From Legionella tucsonensis (lineage in GTDB: Bacteria > Pseudomonadota > Gammaproteobacteria > Legionellales > Legionellaceae), in assembly GCF_001468035.1 (NCBI RefSeq), contig NZ_LNZA01000001.1, positions 2,687,838 to 2,751,837 of the forward strand: DNA of 64,000 nt, read 5' to 3'. The notes under the pieces were generated by a model. The model made no database searches. It was given only the letters and a program-made list of their open reading frames with translations, and was not told the origin of the DNA. This document shows positions 35,801 through 45,681 of this stretch, piece by piece. Numbering within the stretch: position 1 is the stretch's first letter; each line of letters opens with the position of its first letter. Made by a program: the position numbers and the translations under genes.

Positions 35801-38520
35801 AAACTCTTGAGATCTATCAATGGTATCGAAATAAGCATAACAAATTTCTGGTGGTGCAAAATGCTTACGTTCAATTTATTACCTTGCTCAGAAAGGAAAT
35901 AATAGCAAGACCCCAGATTAAGGGTAATATGTTGCTTCTGGATCGCCTCAACCCCAAAGTAAAAGACCAATGTCGTAATTTATATAGTATTTTTCAACCC
36001 TATTTCATTTGTGCTGTACCCTCTGAAATGAAAGAGGATGCTTTGAAGTTTGATAAATATTTGGTTGCTCTCTTATCAAACAGAAAAATAAACAGAAAAG
36101 ATACCCCATCAGTTCGAATGTTCTTGGATTTAGATGGACACTTCCAAGAGTTCTTTTCGCGCATCACAGATGAATGGAATCGAAGAGCGCAACGGTTTTA
36201 TAATTTAGCTCAAGAAAAATTTACCCTTGAAAATAACTCAGCAGTACTGGAGCCAACCCCCAAGACAGGCAGAGAGCACTATGTCATCCAACACAAAAAC
36301 TATTCCAAGTGCATTCATGAGTTTAGACAATCCTTATTTGAGATAACCAAACTGTTTAACCAAGCAATGCAGCATGAATTAACACCTTACTCAGCCAGAA
36401 AATCAAATTCCCCTGAATTAATCGATCTTTCACCGACAGGAATTTTGCACGATGTGAAAGAAACTATGTTTGCTTCATCCATACCACCATTCCCTGAGAT
36501 GGAGGATAACAACCAGAGATTGGCTCAGAGCAGACAAGTTTGTGCTTTAAAAGACATATTTAACAGTATGTTCCATTTAGAAGGTATTGTTCTTGAACTA
36601 GAAAACTTAAACCATCAAAGTGCAAAAAGTCGTTATGTTTACTATTTATTACAAGCTTATGGACATCTTAATGAAATTATTAAGTCAGCCAAACGCTTAG
36701 CTGCAGATCCTCATTTAGGATTCATAGCGCGTGATTTACTTGCTAAGGCCCAAAATCTTTATGCAACCTTCCAAGAACATTCCGATGCATACCAGGTCGG
36801 CACTGAACAAGTTCCTTATGGACCAACAAATGTACAATACAATCCACTTTGGTATGTTCTTAATGCTTTTTATATTAGCCCCAAACATATTAGAGCTTTA
36901 AAAAACACGAATTACCTAACAACTGAGGAACTGAATGAATTACATCTTCGAGCCAAAAAAGCAACCTTGATTATAGAAACTTTGATTAACAATTCTGATT
37001 CTTATTTCAAATTGTTCCTGCAAACACCCAATATGATATACCTGTATCAGGAACTTACAACAAAACTCAATGAATTTACGAGCACTTCTCATGATGGAGT
37101 AATGGATAATCTAGAGAAAATGCGTTCTACAGTATTTACTCCAATGCTTCTTGAAGCTGATCGCTGGGAAAACAAATTAGGACTTTCCCCAGGAACATTG
37201 TCAGGTCCATTAAGACAAATCACAGATGAATTCTTTAAAGGATTATTACATCCTCTGGACGTAAGTTCCGCAACACGTATACAGTTAGTATGCGATAAGG
37301 AGCCTCTAGAGACCAGGACTTCACTCACTAGAAAACAGATCAAAAGCGCAAAAAGATTTCTAAAAAAAATAGATAAAGATTGCCAAGATATTGAAAATCT
37401 ATACCATTGGTATCTTGAAGTTACAACGCCGTTTGAAATTTTAGCTCTTTCTGCTGCTCCCCAACCAAGAGTTCCGCTGGAGCAAGCTAAAATTGAGTTA
37501 TGTGCTGCTTATAAAAAAGCATTACCTAAACTGGCAAAACTCAAGCGAGACAAAAAAGTTGAAATCACTCCAAGCCAATATCCTGAAGATCATAAACTTG
37601 ATAAACTATGTAACTTTGGACTTAAATCCTATGATCCCCATTTTACTGAAATCGAAGCGTTAATCGTTGCAAGTCATCATTACTATCTAGGCATAAAAGC
37701 AACCCATCAAATGCGGTTAGATACTGCAGTAGAAAAATTGGGTTACCTTGAGAACTTGGTTCTAATTCAAAAACAAGAGAAAGTGGCTTTTATCGAAAAA
37801 TATACTACTGAATCGTTTAAAAAACATCAGAAAGCAATGCGCAATCGTCACATAGGCTTACAATACACAGATAAAGAATACAGAGCCGAACTTAAGACTT
37901 ATTTACTGAAACTCAAAAATGACATTATTGCACAATCCAAAAATGCTGAAGATATTGATCAAAGCATCAAAAACCTGTTGAAAACGGAAATCAGTAAATT
38001 TGAGAAAAAATACTATGCGGAGTATTACCATCTTGATGCAGTACAAGTAGCTCTGGCTCAATTTAAAATTTATTTTAGCCACTCCCGAGTCGCGATACAC
38101 CAGAAAACTGCCTTATTTGAAAGTGATGAAACTTTAGATGTAAAATCAAAGCTTATCAACAAATTGGATGAAATTGCTAACGATAAGACATTGAAAATTC
38201 GAGATCGCTTAGACCTGATAGAGAAACAATTTGAAGATCCTCTTTTTACAAGAAATGCAAAAATTATTCTGGCCCATAAACAAGTTGATACCTTAAGTTT
38301 TGCTTACTTAAAAATGTGCTTTTTCTCCCTGCTTGAAGCATTAGGTTTATATACCCCAACCCGACAAAAGCTTCTTGATGGAATCAATGATGCTGTAAAA
38401 AAACCATCCCCGCTTGGAGAACTCACCAATCGTTTTGGTTTGTTTGCCACCGTCTCAACAGCTAAAGAAGTAGAAACTAAAAGGTATGAAGCACCTTCCT
38501 TGCCTATTGCAACTCCATAA
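32872..38520 (+). CDS. very large helical protein, candidate Dot/Icm effector (SdhB/SidH-type)
   Basis: 1882 residues, no signal peptide or clear membrane segment. Residues about 60-94 and 113-149 are two copies of a short beta unit (GxIYIRxxxxxIAYSVxxPxxK pattern). The rest is mainly helical and coiled. Three copies of a block of about 115 residues start near 701, 814 and 990, each with a QNAY-(L/V)-(R/Q)-F-like opening, a KVK-(N/D)-(E/Q)-C-like turn, FQPY, and a Phe-rich end. Giant helical proteins of this size, such as the SidH, SdhA and SdhB effectors, are injected by Legionella; the length resembles SdhB as I remember it. The C-terminus is charged (TAKEVETKRYE), as in many Dot/Icm signals. 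Homology is not verified. Confidence 0.6.
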   Translation: MIFEEYIKLLESFKQNQISKLLERIDTKIFDILYSKHVNPRIVPYFPYYEFCFMSDETELKPGAIYIREKQGKIAYSVITPDKKTIKDAILEELNAPSPFTYKIALMTEGGKLEKGLFYVRMVETGLEYTVLNPKGDLVTAVIKKEELKFNLNSGFTPKDLEPFMPKILEITSQRNHTLPFILDAFKARILSATSRKGHTSWAPFSNYSLDPDNISQIKKLINALYYARLTFLDLENIDVRNIKRSYSDLKLLYGKTIDLAYEASYLLTHLDVDLREMFQEELSLILPLFNQIQSFAEKHAKEKKAIVKALDPIPLAYKVGEVTGIAVDQLRPLSGDVDYNFLTQFSAVLPSYIDKLTHYIEQFSSQIKESEPKLNQKKLDELQKSALNLLNDIENLKGNSIFVSLKFLNYIHIIRNIITLSMSSLEQIGELSESSQDLVRDKLSQLKYEVLPTLFALVDKIEDYAMLKPGTLSVPLMEKIKSLYEKILYLPKKAIDFKAKGEELLEIEDSRFIELRLEMTYKRIDKANKKLYKIQKASIACTHFFALLKDIRYNNLRLYQLPPEIKKELTKYYKLLKPYMAQLDIDLNELIISRLAGPEKEDWYSFMGRPVRFVRRQLPADHISFVLAKERLLADLITKDENSQLFHINLNKDLIDSVHKKANLVLFPYSEKTNVYTLDESIPLQVEQDKDKKSKLTKKEFQQVQNAYLRFVQLVKEHITEKSVLHEKNLDLNKLDEKVKNECQQLFLVFQPYLSSIVSSEFKDSTKSLEHYLSDLFAKKEITSTLSIKLFQGLDKNIQEFLNHIHFEWISKNEFQKILGAYTRFAQIIKEQIEKKPQFYGNNLLLTSLDDKAKEECRDLFPVFQPYLKFVIPSKFKDSAQNFEKYFAALLENKPIEILEAPPASLFLQLDKYAQDFFAKWEDKSQTYYNFAKNIFLDAKESQALASKREKDAELHFKIIEGDKLLQNPEQLTADQTLEIYQWYRNKHNKFLVVQNAYVQFITLLRKEIIARPQIKGNMLLLDRLNPKVKDQCRNLYSIFQPYFICAVPSEMKEDALKFDKYLVALLSNRKINRKDTPSVRMFLDLDGHFQEFFSRITDEWNRRAQRFYNLAQEKFTLENNSAVLEPTPKTGREHYVIQHKNYSKCIHEFRQSLFEITKLFNQAMQHELTPYSARKSNSPELIDLSPTGILHDVKETMFASSIPPFPEMEDNNQRLAQSRQVCALKDIFNSMFHLEGIVLELENLNHQSAKSRYVYYLLQAYGHLNEIIKSAKRLAADPHLGFIARDLLAKAQNLYATFQEHSDAYQVGTEQVPYGPTNVQYNPLWYVLNAFYISPKHIRALKNTNYLTTEELNELHLRAKKATLIIETLINNSDSYFKLFLQTPNMIYLYQELTTKLNEFTSTSHDGVMDNLEKMRSTVFTPMLLEADRWENKLGLSPGTLSGPLRQITDEFFKGLLHPLDVSSATRIQLVCDKEPLETRTSLTRKQIKSAKRFLKKIDKDCQDIENLYHWYLEVTTPFEILALSAAPQPRVPLEQAKIELCAAYKKALPKLAKLKRDKKVEITPSQYPEDHKLDKLCNFGLKSYDPHFTEIEALIVASHHYYLGIKATHQMRLDTAVEKLGYLENLVLIQKQEKVAFIEKYTTESFKKHQKAMRNRHIGLQYTDKEYRAELKTYLLKLKNDIIAQSKNAEDIDQSIKNLLKTEISKFEKKYYAEYYHLDAVQVALAQFKIYFSHSRVAIHQKTALFESDETLDVKSKLINKLDEIANDKTLKIRDRLDLIEKQFEDPLFTRNAKIILAHKQVDTLSFAYLKMCFFSLLEALGLYTPTRQKLLDGINDAVKKPSPLGELTNRFGLFATVSTAKEVETKRYEAPSLPIATP

Positions 38521-38597
38521 GTTTGATCGGCAAGATGAGCGAACTCTGGAATTTTGTATCATTGATTCTGAGCCCCATTGTTCCATCAATCGATAAA

Positions 38598-41500
38598 CTA
38601 TCCTAAAGATTCTTCATCCTCTAAATGTTCAGCCGCAGCTTTTTTTGTATGATCTTCCGCTAACCACATATACATTGCGGGAACAACAAAAAGAGTAAAC
38701 AAAGTACCAATTGAAATACCCGTTGCAATCACTAAACCAATATTATAACGACTCTCAGCACCAGCGCCTGTAGCAAAGATTAATGGTATAACCCCCAAAA
38801 CCATGGCTGCTGTAGTCATTAAAATAGGTCGCAAGCGGATTGCAGCAGCAGCTTTAATTGCATCTAACTTTTTTTGCCCGTTCGCTTGTAAATCATTGGC
38901 GAATTGCACGATCAGAATACCATGTTTACTGATAAGACCAATTAATGTAACCAAACCAACCTCACTATAAATATTAAGATTAGCATTACCGATGCCCAAA
39001 CTAACAAAAATCATTGCACCACAAATCGACATAGGCACACTAATCAAAACAATAAGCGGATCACGAAAACTTTCAAACAAAGCAGCTAATGACAAAAATA
39101 TGATAATAAGCGCAAAGAAAAACGTGACAATCAGACTTGCTCCCTCTTGAATAAATTGTCTTGATTGCGAAGCATAATCTATATAATAGCCTTGGGGTAA
39201 AATCTCTTTGGCAATATTAGCAAAAGTATCTAAGGCTTGCCCCATAGATACACCAGGAAAAGCAACTGCTGAAATTGTTGCAGAATTGAGCTGTTGAAAA
39301 TGATTTAAAGATTGCGGAACTACTTGTCGCTGCAAAGTAGCAACCGTAGATAGAGGGATTGAATCTCCTGTAGCAGTCCTCATATAATAATTCAATATCT
39401 GATCTGTATTTAAACGCGTCTCTCTCTTTACTTGCGGAATAACCTGATAGGAACGTCCCGCGAAATTAAAATAGTTAATATACCCCTCGCTCAATGCTGA
39501 CCCAAATAAATTGCCAATATCCTGCATGGTTAAACCGAATTGGGATATTTTATCGCGATCTAAATTGATCTTAGTCTGAATTTTATCGATTTTGAGATCA
39601 GGATCAATAAAAGCAAAAATACCTGTAGCATAAGCCTTATCTAAAATACGTTGTAAAACCTCATTCAATTTATCAAAAGTTTCTGTCGTATTAATCACAA
39701 ATTGAATAGGAAGCCCACTGCCACCTCCTGGCAATGAAGGTAACTGAAACGCAGCTACTTTGGCCCCAGCAATCTTATTGAGCTCTTCCTGAACTAACGG
39801 CTGTAATTGATTCGATGTTCGTTGACGTTGATCCCAAGGTTTTAAAACCATACCAACTATGGATGTATTTAATCCTTGGGAACCATCAACTTGAAAAATG
39901 TGATCCGTTTCAGGATATTTTTTAAAAATTTCATTCACAGCGTTTGCGTAAAGTTGTGTTTGAGCCAATGATGAATTTGCCGGTGCCGTAACTTGGGCAA
40001 TAATAATTCCCTGATCTTCCTGCGGCGCCAACTCCGAATCAGAAGTAGTAAAAAGAAAATAATTGCTAAAAAGGATAATTGCAGCAAAGACAATAACAAC
40101 TGGCAAATGATTTAATGTTGCCGACAAAATTCGTTCATAAAATTTCTCGAGTTTTGCAAACGAATTATCAACATAAGTCATAAAACGTCCCTTGCTGCTC
40201 CCCTCTCCTATTTTAAGAAATTTGGAGCACATCATCGGCGATAAAGTTAATGCAATTACTGCCGAAACGGTTACTGCACCAGCAAGCGAAAAAGCAAACT
40301 CGGTAAATAAAGCCCCGGTCAAACCACCCATAAAACCAACAGGCAAATAAACAGCAATTAAAACGATGGTAATGGCAATAATTGGATTAGCCAATTCACG
40401 TGCCCCTAATAACGCAGCTTTAAATCGAGTTTTTCCTTCTTCTATGTGACGCTGCACGTTTTCTACAATAATAATCGCATCATCAACTACCAATCCAATC
40501 GCAAGTACCATAGCTAATAAAGTGAGCAAGTTAATTGAATAACCCAAAATGAGCATAATCCAAAAAGCTCCAATAAGAGATAAAGGAATAGCAATAATTG
40601 GAATAACAACAGAACGCATTGATCCAAGAAAGATAAAAATAACGACTGTTACAATAAAAAATGCTTCTAATAAAGAAAGGATTACCTCTTGGATGGAAGA
40701 ATTAACAAATAAACTGGCATCATATACAATTTTTCCTCGCAAACCTTGAGGCAATTGCTCCTGAATTGTTGGAAATATTTTTTTAATGTCATCAATTACC
40801 GTCAAAAGGTTAGCTGAAGGTGCCACAACAATACCAATATAAACTGCTGTTCGCCCATCAAAACTGACTGAAGAATTATAATTTTGTGCCCCCAGATCTA
40901 CAGTAGCCACATCGCCTAAACGAATGATTGCTCCATTTTGAGCTTTAATAATCATCTTCCTGAATTGATTGACGTCAGTTAGATCGGTGCTTGCAGTAAG
41001 ATTTTGAATAAACATTTGTCCATCGGTACGACCGACTGCTGAAATAAAATTATTATTTGCAAGAGCAGTTCCGATTTCTGCTGCAGAAATACCATATCCT
41101 GCCAGCTTCACCGGATCGAGCCAAGCGCGTAAAGCAAAAGTTTGATTTCCAAGTATTTCTGCTTTTTGCACTCCATTAACTGCCTGTAGTTTCGGCTGCA
41201 CTACCCGAATCAAATAATCGGTAATTTTATTAATGGGGAGTTCATCGCTATAGAATCCGATGTACATCGAATTAATCGTTTGTCCAACTGTAACAGTAAT
41301 TACTGGTTGCTGTGAATTTGCAGGGAGCTGATTCAATACCGCATTCACTTTAGTGGTTATATCGGACAAAGCTTTCAAGGGGTCATAATTTAGGAGAAGA
41401 TTTACTGTAATCGTACTTGTGCTAGAAGAACTAATAGACGTCATATAATCAATACCATTAGCCTGAGCTATTGAATTTTCTAAAGGAGTAGTAATAAAAC

Positions 41501-41681
41501 CGGCAATGACATCAGGGTCTGCACCGGTATAAGTTGTAGTTACAGTTACTATGGCATTTTGGGTAAACGGATATTGCATTATGGGTAAAGAATCAATAGA
41601 GCGTAAGCCCATTGCTAAAAGCATCAAGCTAATCACTGTAGCAAGTACAGGTCTTTTAATAAAAATATCCGTAAACCGCAT
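38598..41681 (-). CDS. RND efflux permease (HAE-1 type)
   Basis: 1027 residues, full length for AcrB/MexB-type pumps. N-terminus MRFTDIFIKRPVLATVISL; two homologous halves each with six membrane segments and a large periplasmic loop pair; the proton-relay Asp pair in GLVVDDAIIIVEN in helix 4 near 400-410; the family's GLTGALFTEFAFSLAGAV follows. It uses proton import to expel drugs, detergents or lipids from the periplasm. Last gene of the OMF-adaptor-pump operon read leftward; 156 bases separate it from the adaptor. Confidence 0.97.
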   Translation of the reverse strand: MRFTDIFIKRPVLATVISLMLLAMGLRSIDSLPIMQYPFTQNAIVTVTTTYTGADPDVIAGFITTPLENSIAQANGIDYMTSISSSSTSTITVNLLLNYDPLKALSDITTKVNAVLNQLPANSQQPVITVTVGQTINSMYIGFYSDELPINKITDYLIRVVQPKLQAVNGVQKAEILGNQTFALRAWLDPVKLAGYGISAAEIGTALANNNFISAVGRTDGQMFIQNLTASTDLTDVNQFRKMIIKAQNGAIIRLGDVATVDLGAQNYNSSVSFDGRTAVYIGIVVAPSANLLTVIDDIKKIFPTIQEQLPQGLRGKIVYDASLFVNSSIQEVILSLLEAFFIVTVVIFIFLGSMRSVVIPIIAIPLSLIGAFWIMLILGYSINLLTLLAMVLAIGLVVDDAIIIVENVQRHIEEGKTRFKAALLGARELANPIIAITIVLIAVYLPVGFMGGLTGALFTEFAFSLAGAVTVSAVIALTLSPMMCSKFLKIGEGSSKGRFMTYVDNSFAKLEKFYERILSATLNHLPVVIVFAAIILFSNYFLFTTSDSELAPQEDQGIIIAQVTAPANSSLAQTQLYANAVNEIFKKYPETDHIFQVDGSQGLNTSIVGMVLKPWDQRQRTSNQLQPLVQEELNKIAGAKVAAFQLPSLPGGGSGLPIQFVINTTETFDKLNEVLQRILDKAYATGIFAFIDPDLKIDKIQTKINLDRDKISQFGLTMQDIGNLFGSALSEGYINYFNFAGRSYQVIPQVKRETRLNTDQILNYYMRTATGDSIPLSTVATLQRQVVPQSLNHFQQLNSATISAVAFPGVSMGQALDTFANIAKEILPQGYYIDYASQSRQFIQEGASLIVTFFFALIIIFLSLAALFESFRDPLIVLISVPMSICGAMIFVSLGIGNANLNIYSEVGLVTLIGLISKHGILIVQFANDLQANGQKKLDAIKAAAAIRLRPILMTTAAMVLGVIPLIFATGAGAESRYNIGLVIATGISIGTLFTLFVVPAMYMWLAEDHTKKAAAEHLEDEESLG

Positions 41682-41837
41682 TCTTACAATCCTTGGATTA
41701 TTAATTTTAGCCGAAGCAACTTACTTCATAAGCTCTTCGTATACTCCATTAAGCAGGGGTGTAGCACACTAAATCGTTAAGATATTCTACATATATTTTC
41801 AATCTACCAACTTCTGCCCAAGCAGTTCTCAGTACTA

Positions 41838-42989
41838 TTATTTCTCAGTTACCTTTGGTGATACCTCATTACTCGGTTGTATTTTATTGTTAATGATAAC
41901 GTGGCTTCCATTCTTAAGTTTTAATTGACCGCTGGTCACCACTATATCTCCAGCTTTCAAGCCCTTTAACACAGCAATCTGATCACCTCGAGTCTCGCCA
42001 ACGGTTACAAAAACCTGTTTGGCTACAAGAATGGGTTGATTATTACTGTCTTTTTGTTTGCTTTCTTGAACCCGATATATAATATCTCCATAAGGATTAA
42101 AACTAATCGCTGATTGCGGTAAAGTCAGATAGCTTTTTTTCATTCCTGCGGCAACTTCAACTCGAGTAAACATACCTGACTTCAATTTAAAATCAGGATT
42201 AGGGATAGTCGCTTCTACCAGCACATTACGGGTTGCGCTATCTACAATAGGTTCAATGGTAGTGATTTTTCCTTGAAAAAACGTGTCGGAAAACGTATTA
42301 GTAGTGATCTTTACTGCTTGTCCCAACTCTAACTCACCTAAATCTTGCTGGGGTAAATAAAAATCCACATAAATCGGATCCAAGGCCTGTAATGTAGTAA
42401 CAGTATCCCCTACATTAAGATACTGCCCTGGATTAATTCTATTGATGCCTAATTGCCCCGAAAAAGGGGCGCGGATTGTCTTTTTTTCCGTAGTTGCAGC
42501 TTGCTCAGCAACCTGAGCTTGTAAATTCTTGAGATTCCATTCATCAGCATCTACGGTTTGTTTACTTACTGCATGAACAGCATATTGCGCCTTATTACGT
42601 TTATAAGTAATTTTTGCCAATTCGACTTGAGCTTGTAATGAATGCAATAATCCAAGCTCAGTTCCCGCATTTAATTGCACCAAAACAGCACCCTTTTTAA
42701 CCGTTGCACCCGGCGTAAAATAAATTGTCTGTACCATACCCGCAAGCTCTGTAGTCACATTCACACCAAGACGTGTACGCATACTACCTACTGCTTTTAA
42801 AGAAGGTTGCCATAATGAGGCCTCAACTTTCATCGTGGATACCGTAACTGCAGGTGACTGCGATTTGAGGAAAAATTGATTTCTCATATAATTACTAAAA
42901 GCCTTCCAACCAAAAATCAGGCCGAAAAGAATACCCACGGCAACTAACATAATAATCATCTGTTTTTTCAAAAAAATTTCTTTCATCAT
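41838..42989 (-). CDS. RND periplasmic adaptor (membrane fusion protein)
   Basis: 383 residues from ATG 42989, which overlaps the upstream stop as ATGA. A longer frame starts at 43010 inside the channel gene but is less likely. One N-terminal membrane anchor (about 8-30), then GMVQTIYFTPGATVKKGAVLVQLNA (lipoyl half), an alpha hairpin (about 105-160), TIRAPFSGQLGINRINPGQYLNVGD (second lipoyl half), a beta barrel and the membrane-proximal domain with VTVGETRGDQIAVLKGLKAGD. It joins the pump at 38598 to the channel at 42986. No lipobox is seen, so anchoring is by the helix. Confidence 0.95.
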   Translation of the reverse strand: MMKEIFLKKQMIIMLVAVGILFGLIFGWKAFSNYMRNQFFLKSQSPAVTVSTMKVEASLWQPSLKAVGSMRTRLGVNVTTELAGMVQTIYFTPGATVKKGAVLVQLNAGTELGLLHSLQAQVELAKITYKRNKAQYAVHAVSKQTVDADEWNLKNLQAQVAEQAATTEKKTIRAPFSGQLGINRINPGQYLNVGDTVTTLQALDPIYVDFYLPQQDLGELELGQAVKITTNTFSDTFFQGKITTIEPIVDSATRNVLVEATIPNPDFKLKSGMFTRVEVAAGMKKSYLTLPQSAISFNPYGDIIYRVQESKQKDSNNQPILVAKQVFVTVGETRGDQIAVLKGLKAGDIVVTSGQLKLKNGSHVIINNKIQPSNEVSPKVTEK

Positions 42990-44473
42990 AGACACTCTTT
43001 GACACACCAAGGTTTATGCCACCAGCCCCCACCTAAGGCCTGGAATAATGCAGCCGTATCGCTGTAGCGCACAGCTTGTGCTTGAATACGACTGATTCGC
43101 GTCTGTTGGTACTGCTGTTGCGCGTTTAATAAATTAATGTAACTTACTCCACCTAAGCGATATTGTTTTAGCGTAAGATTTAAAGAATCACGTGCTGCAT
43201 TTTCGGCTTTTATTTGTGCTTGCAATGTACGTGCATCGACTTCCAACCCTCTTAAAACATCCGCCACATCTTGAAAAGCTTGCAATACAGTTTGTTTGTA
43301 CTGAGCAGCAGTTTGTTGATAAGCCGCAATTACGGAACGTCGTTGTGCCCATAAAGCCCCTCCATGGAATAGAGGCTGGACTACTTGTCCAGTTAATCCC
43401 CAAACCTCATGCCTTTTGGTAAAAAGATTTGCAAAGGAAGTATTAAGCCATCCTTCATTGGCAGTAATAGTAAATTGCGGAAATAAATTGGCTGTTGCTA
43501 CCCCAATTTGGGCACACGCTTGATGAAGTAATGCTTCAGCGGCACGCACGTCAGGACGTTGGCGAACAAGATTTGAAGGCAAACTCACAGGAAGTTCTGT
43601 GGGTAATTTTAAACGATTTAATTTAATAATGGGTAAAGGTGTTTCCGGAAAAGTACCCACTAACGTAGCTAAAGCGTGTTTGGCCTGAGATAAATTTTTT
43701 TGTAGTGGCGGCAATGTCGCTTTGGTCTGCTCAAGCAAGGTCTGTTGGGTCAATACATTTTCTTGGGAAACACCTCCTAACCGATATTGTTGGTTTAAAA
43801 TATCAAAAAGCCCTTGTTCCGCCTTGATTAAATCAATAGTAGCATCAATTTGTGCTTGATAAGATGCAATTGCTACTGATGTAGTAACGATATTAGAAGT
43901 CAAGGTCAAATAAGCAGCGATTACTTGAAATTGCTGATAATTAACCTGGGCTTTTAATGCTTCAATTTGACGTCGTGCCCCCCCAAAAACATCCAAAGTG
44001 TAGGATAAATTAAATGAAGTATAAACAAGATTAAACGTCACACTATCTGCTGGAAAACCTATTTGCAAACCTGAATAACGCTGTCTTTGCACCATCTGAC
44101 TTGCATCTATTGACGGCCACATTGAATTGCCAATTTGAACCTTGAGATTCTCCTGGGCTTCACGCAATGCTGCAGAAGCCACAGCTAAATTAGGACTATT
44201 GGCTAAACCTATTCGAATGAGTTGATTCAATTCCGGTGAATGATAAAGCTCCCACCACAATAAAGGAATATCTTTATTGGTAATAAAAGCTTGAGCTTGG
44301 CCACCTGTCCCAGGAGTGCTTACGGTTTTTGCTGGTAGCGGTTTTTCAGTATATTTTTTGACTTTAGGTGGATTGGGTGAGTTAAAATTAGGTCCAACCA
44401 TGCATGAAGTTTGCAGCACAGTGCTCAGCGATATGAGGATAAAAACTTTTAGATGCTGTCTCAAATCAAACAC
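42986..44473 (-). CDS. outer-membrane efflux lipoprotein (NodT/OprM family), RND partner
   Basis: 495 residues. Lipoprotein signal ending LQTSC, then VGPNFNSP. The OprM-type motif LPVSLPSNLVRQRPDVRAAE and IGVATANLFPQFT are present, and the end reads LGGGWW, as in the paralogue at 12590. First gene of this RND operon, unusual because the channel gene often comes last. Coupled to the adaptor by a four-base overlap. Confidence 0.95.
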   Translation of the reverse strand: MFDLRQHLKVFILISLSTVLQTSCMVGPNFNSPNPPKVKKYTEKPLPAKTVSTPGTGGQAQAFITNKDIPLLWWELYHSPELNQLIRIGLANSPNLAVASAALREAQENLKVQIGNSMWPSIDASQMVQRQRYSGLQIGFPADSVTFNLVYTSFNLSYTLDVFGGARRQIEALKAQVNYQQFQVIAAYLTLTSNIVTTSVAIASYQAQIDATIDLIKAEQGLFDILNQQYRLGGVSQENVLTQQTLLEQTKATLPPLQKNLSQAKHALATLVGTFPETPLPIIKLNRLKLPTELPVSLPSNLVRQRPDVRAAEALLHQACAQIGVATANLFPQFTITANEGWLNTSFANLFTKRHEVWGLTGQVVQPLFHGGALWAQRRSVIAAYQQTAAQYKQTVLQAFQDVADVLRGLEVDARTLQAQIKAENAARDSLNLTLKQYRLGGVSYINLLNAQQQYQQTRISRIQAQAVRYSDTAALFQALGGGWWHKPWCVKECL

Positions 44474-44536
44474 TAACTACAATCCTTTGCAAATCATCCT
44501 ATGAATAATTATTAATTTATCATGGAACAGCGTAGC

Positions 44537-44565
44537 TTGACAGTTTTAATAAAACTGCATTGTCA
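44537..44565. promoter_or_regulatory. near-perfect palindrome beside a TTGACA box (candidate operator)
   Basis: TTGACA at 44537-44542 overlaps the palindrome CAGTTTTA-A-TAAAACTG (44541-44557, eight bases per arm, one-base centre); outer TGACA and TGTCA add a second level of symmetry. It lies between the RND operon and the KAS III operon. TetR- or MarR-type repressors use sites like this, but no regulator gene is near. Confidence 0.45.
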
Positions 44566-44690
44566 TTTTATTGGATGCATTTTTAATTCAATATAATTGA
44601 ATAATAAATGAACATAAAGTATGATTGATGGCGATTTGCCTGTCTATGACCATCGAGAATAGTTTCATTGAAGTAATAAAGGAAGTGAAT

Positions 44691-45680
44691 ATGCCTGCTG
44701 TAAAAGTCACAGGAATGGGATGTTATTTACCCAGAAACAAAGTTCTTTCTACAGAACTCGATTTTCAACTTAATCTACCCAAAGGCAGTGTACAAAAAAA
44801 ATCTGGATTGATTTCGCGTCACTTTGCATCTCCAGATGAAACAACCTCTTATATGGGTGCACAAGCAGCGTTGGCTGCAGTGCGACAAGCAAATATTAAA
44901 TTAACAGAAATTGATGCCATCATCAGTGCTTGCGGCGTGGGAGAACAAGCAATTCCCTGCACTTCTGCATTAATTCAAAAACAATTGGGCTTGGAACAAT
45001 CAGGAACGGCCTGTTTTGATATAAACAGCACGTGTTTAAGTTTTATTAGTGCCTTAGACATTGCATCGTATTTAGTTGAGGGAGCACGATATAAACGTGT
45101 TCTTATTGTTTCCAGTGACATTGCTTCAGTGGGATTAAATTGGCAAGATATGGAAACCTGCACCATTTTTGGTGATGGAGCTGCTGCTTGTATACTTGAA
45201 AAAAGCAATGAAGGAACAAATCGAATTTTATCGTCGCATCATGAGACTCACAGTATTGGCTCTACATTCTGCCAAATTGAAGCTGGGGGTACACGTTTGC
45301 CAGCAAAAAATCCGTTACAGAACATAGAACAAAGCCTATTTTACATGGAAGGTAAAAAAGTATTCAAACTGGCATCCAAATTATTAGATAACCTCATAGA
45401 GAATCTTTTAAATAAAGCCAGTCTCTCTATGAATGATATCGATTGGTTTGTCCCGCATCAAGCAAGTCTGCTCGCGATGCATCATGTGCAAAAAAGATTG
45501 AATATTCCAACTGAAAAATTTGTTTCAATTTATCCTTATTATGGAAATCAAATTGCAGCTTCCATTCCTACTGCATTATGCACTTTGATTGACAGCAAGC
45601 AATTGCAACGAGGACAATTAGTGCTGTTAATGGGTACCGGCGCCGGTTTAGCCGCGGGTGGTTTAGTTTTGGAGTATTAA
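44691..45680 (+). CDS. 3-oxoacyl-ACP synthase III-like condensing enzyme
   Basis: 329 residues. The thiolase-fold active site is complete: Cys115 in INSTCLSF, His near 256 in VPHQAS, Asn near 286 in YYGNQIAAS, and the final GTGAGLAAG loop. The frame could begin at 44625, but ATG 44691 follows AAAGGAAG at good spacing and starts at the conserved PAVKVTGMGCYLP. The enzyme should join an acyl-CoA/ACP with malonyl-ACP or another acyl unit. It heads a four-gene operon with one-base or overlapping junctions. The N of the signature stands before Q-I instead of the usual T-S, so it may be a specialised rather than primary FabH. Confidence 0.9.
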   Translation: MPAVKVTGMGCYLPRNKVLSTELDFQLNLPKGSVQKKSGLISRHFASPDETTSYMGAQAALAAVRQANIKLTEIDAIISACGVGEQAIPCTSALIQKQLGLEQSGTACFDINSTCLSFISALDIASYLVEGARYKRVLIVSSDIASVGLNWQDMETCTIFGDGAAACILEKSNEGTNRILSSHHETHSIGSTFCQIEAGGTRLPAKNPLQNIEQSLFYMEGKKVFKLASKLLDNLIENLLNKASLSMNDIDWFVPHQASLLAMHHVQKRLNIPTEKFVSIYPYYGNQIAASIPTALCTLIDSKQLQRGQLVLLMGTGAGLAAGGLVLEY

Positions 45681-45681
45681 T

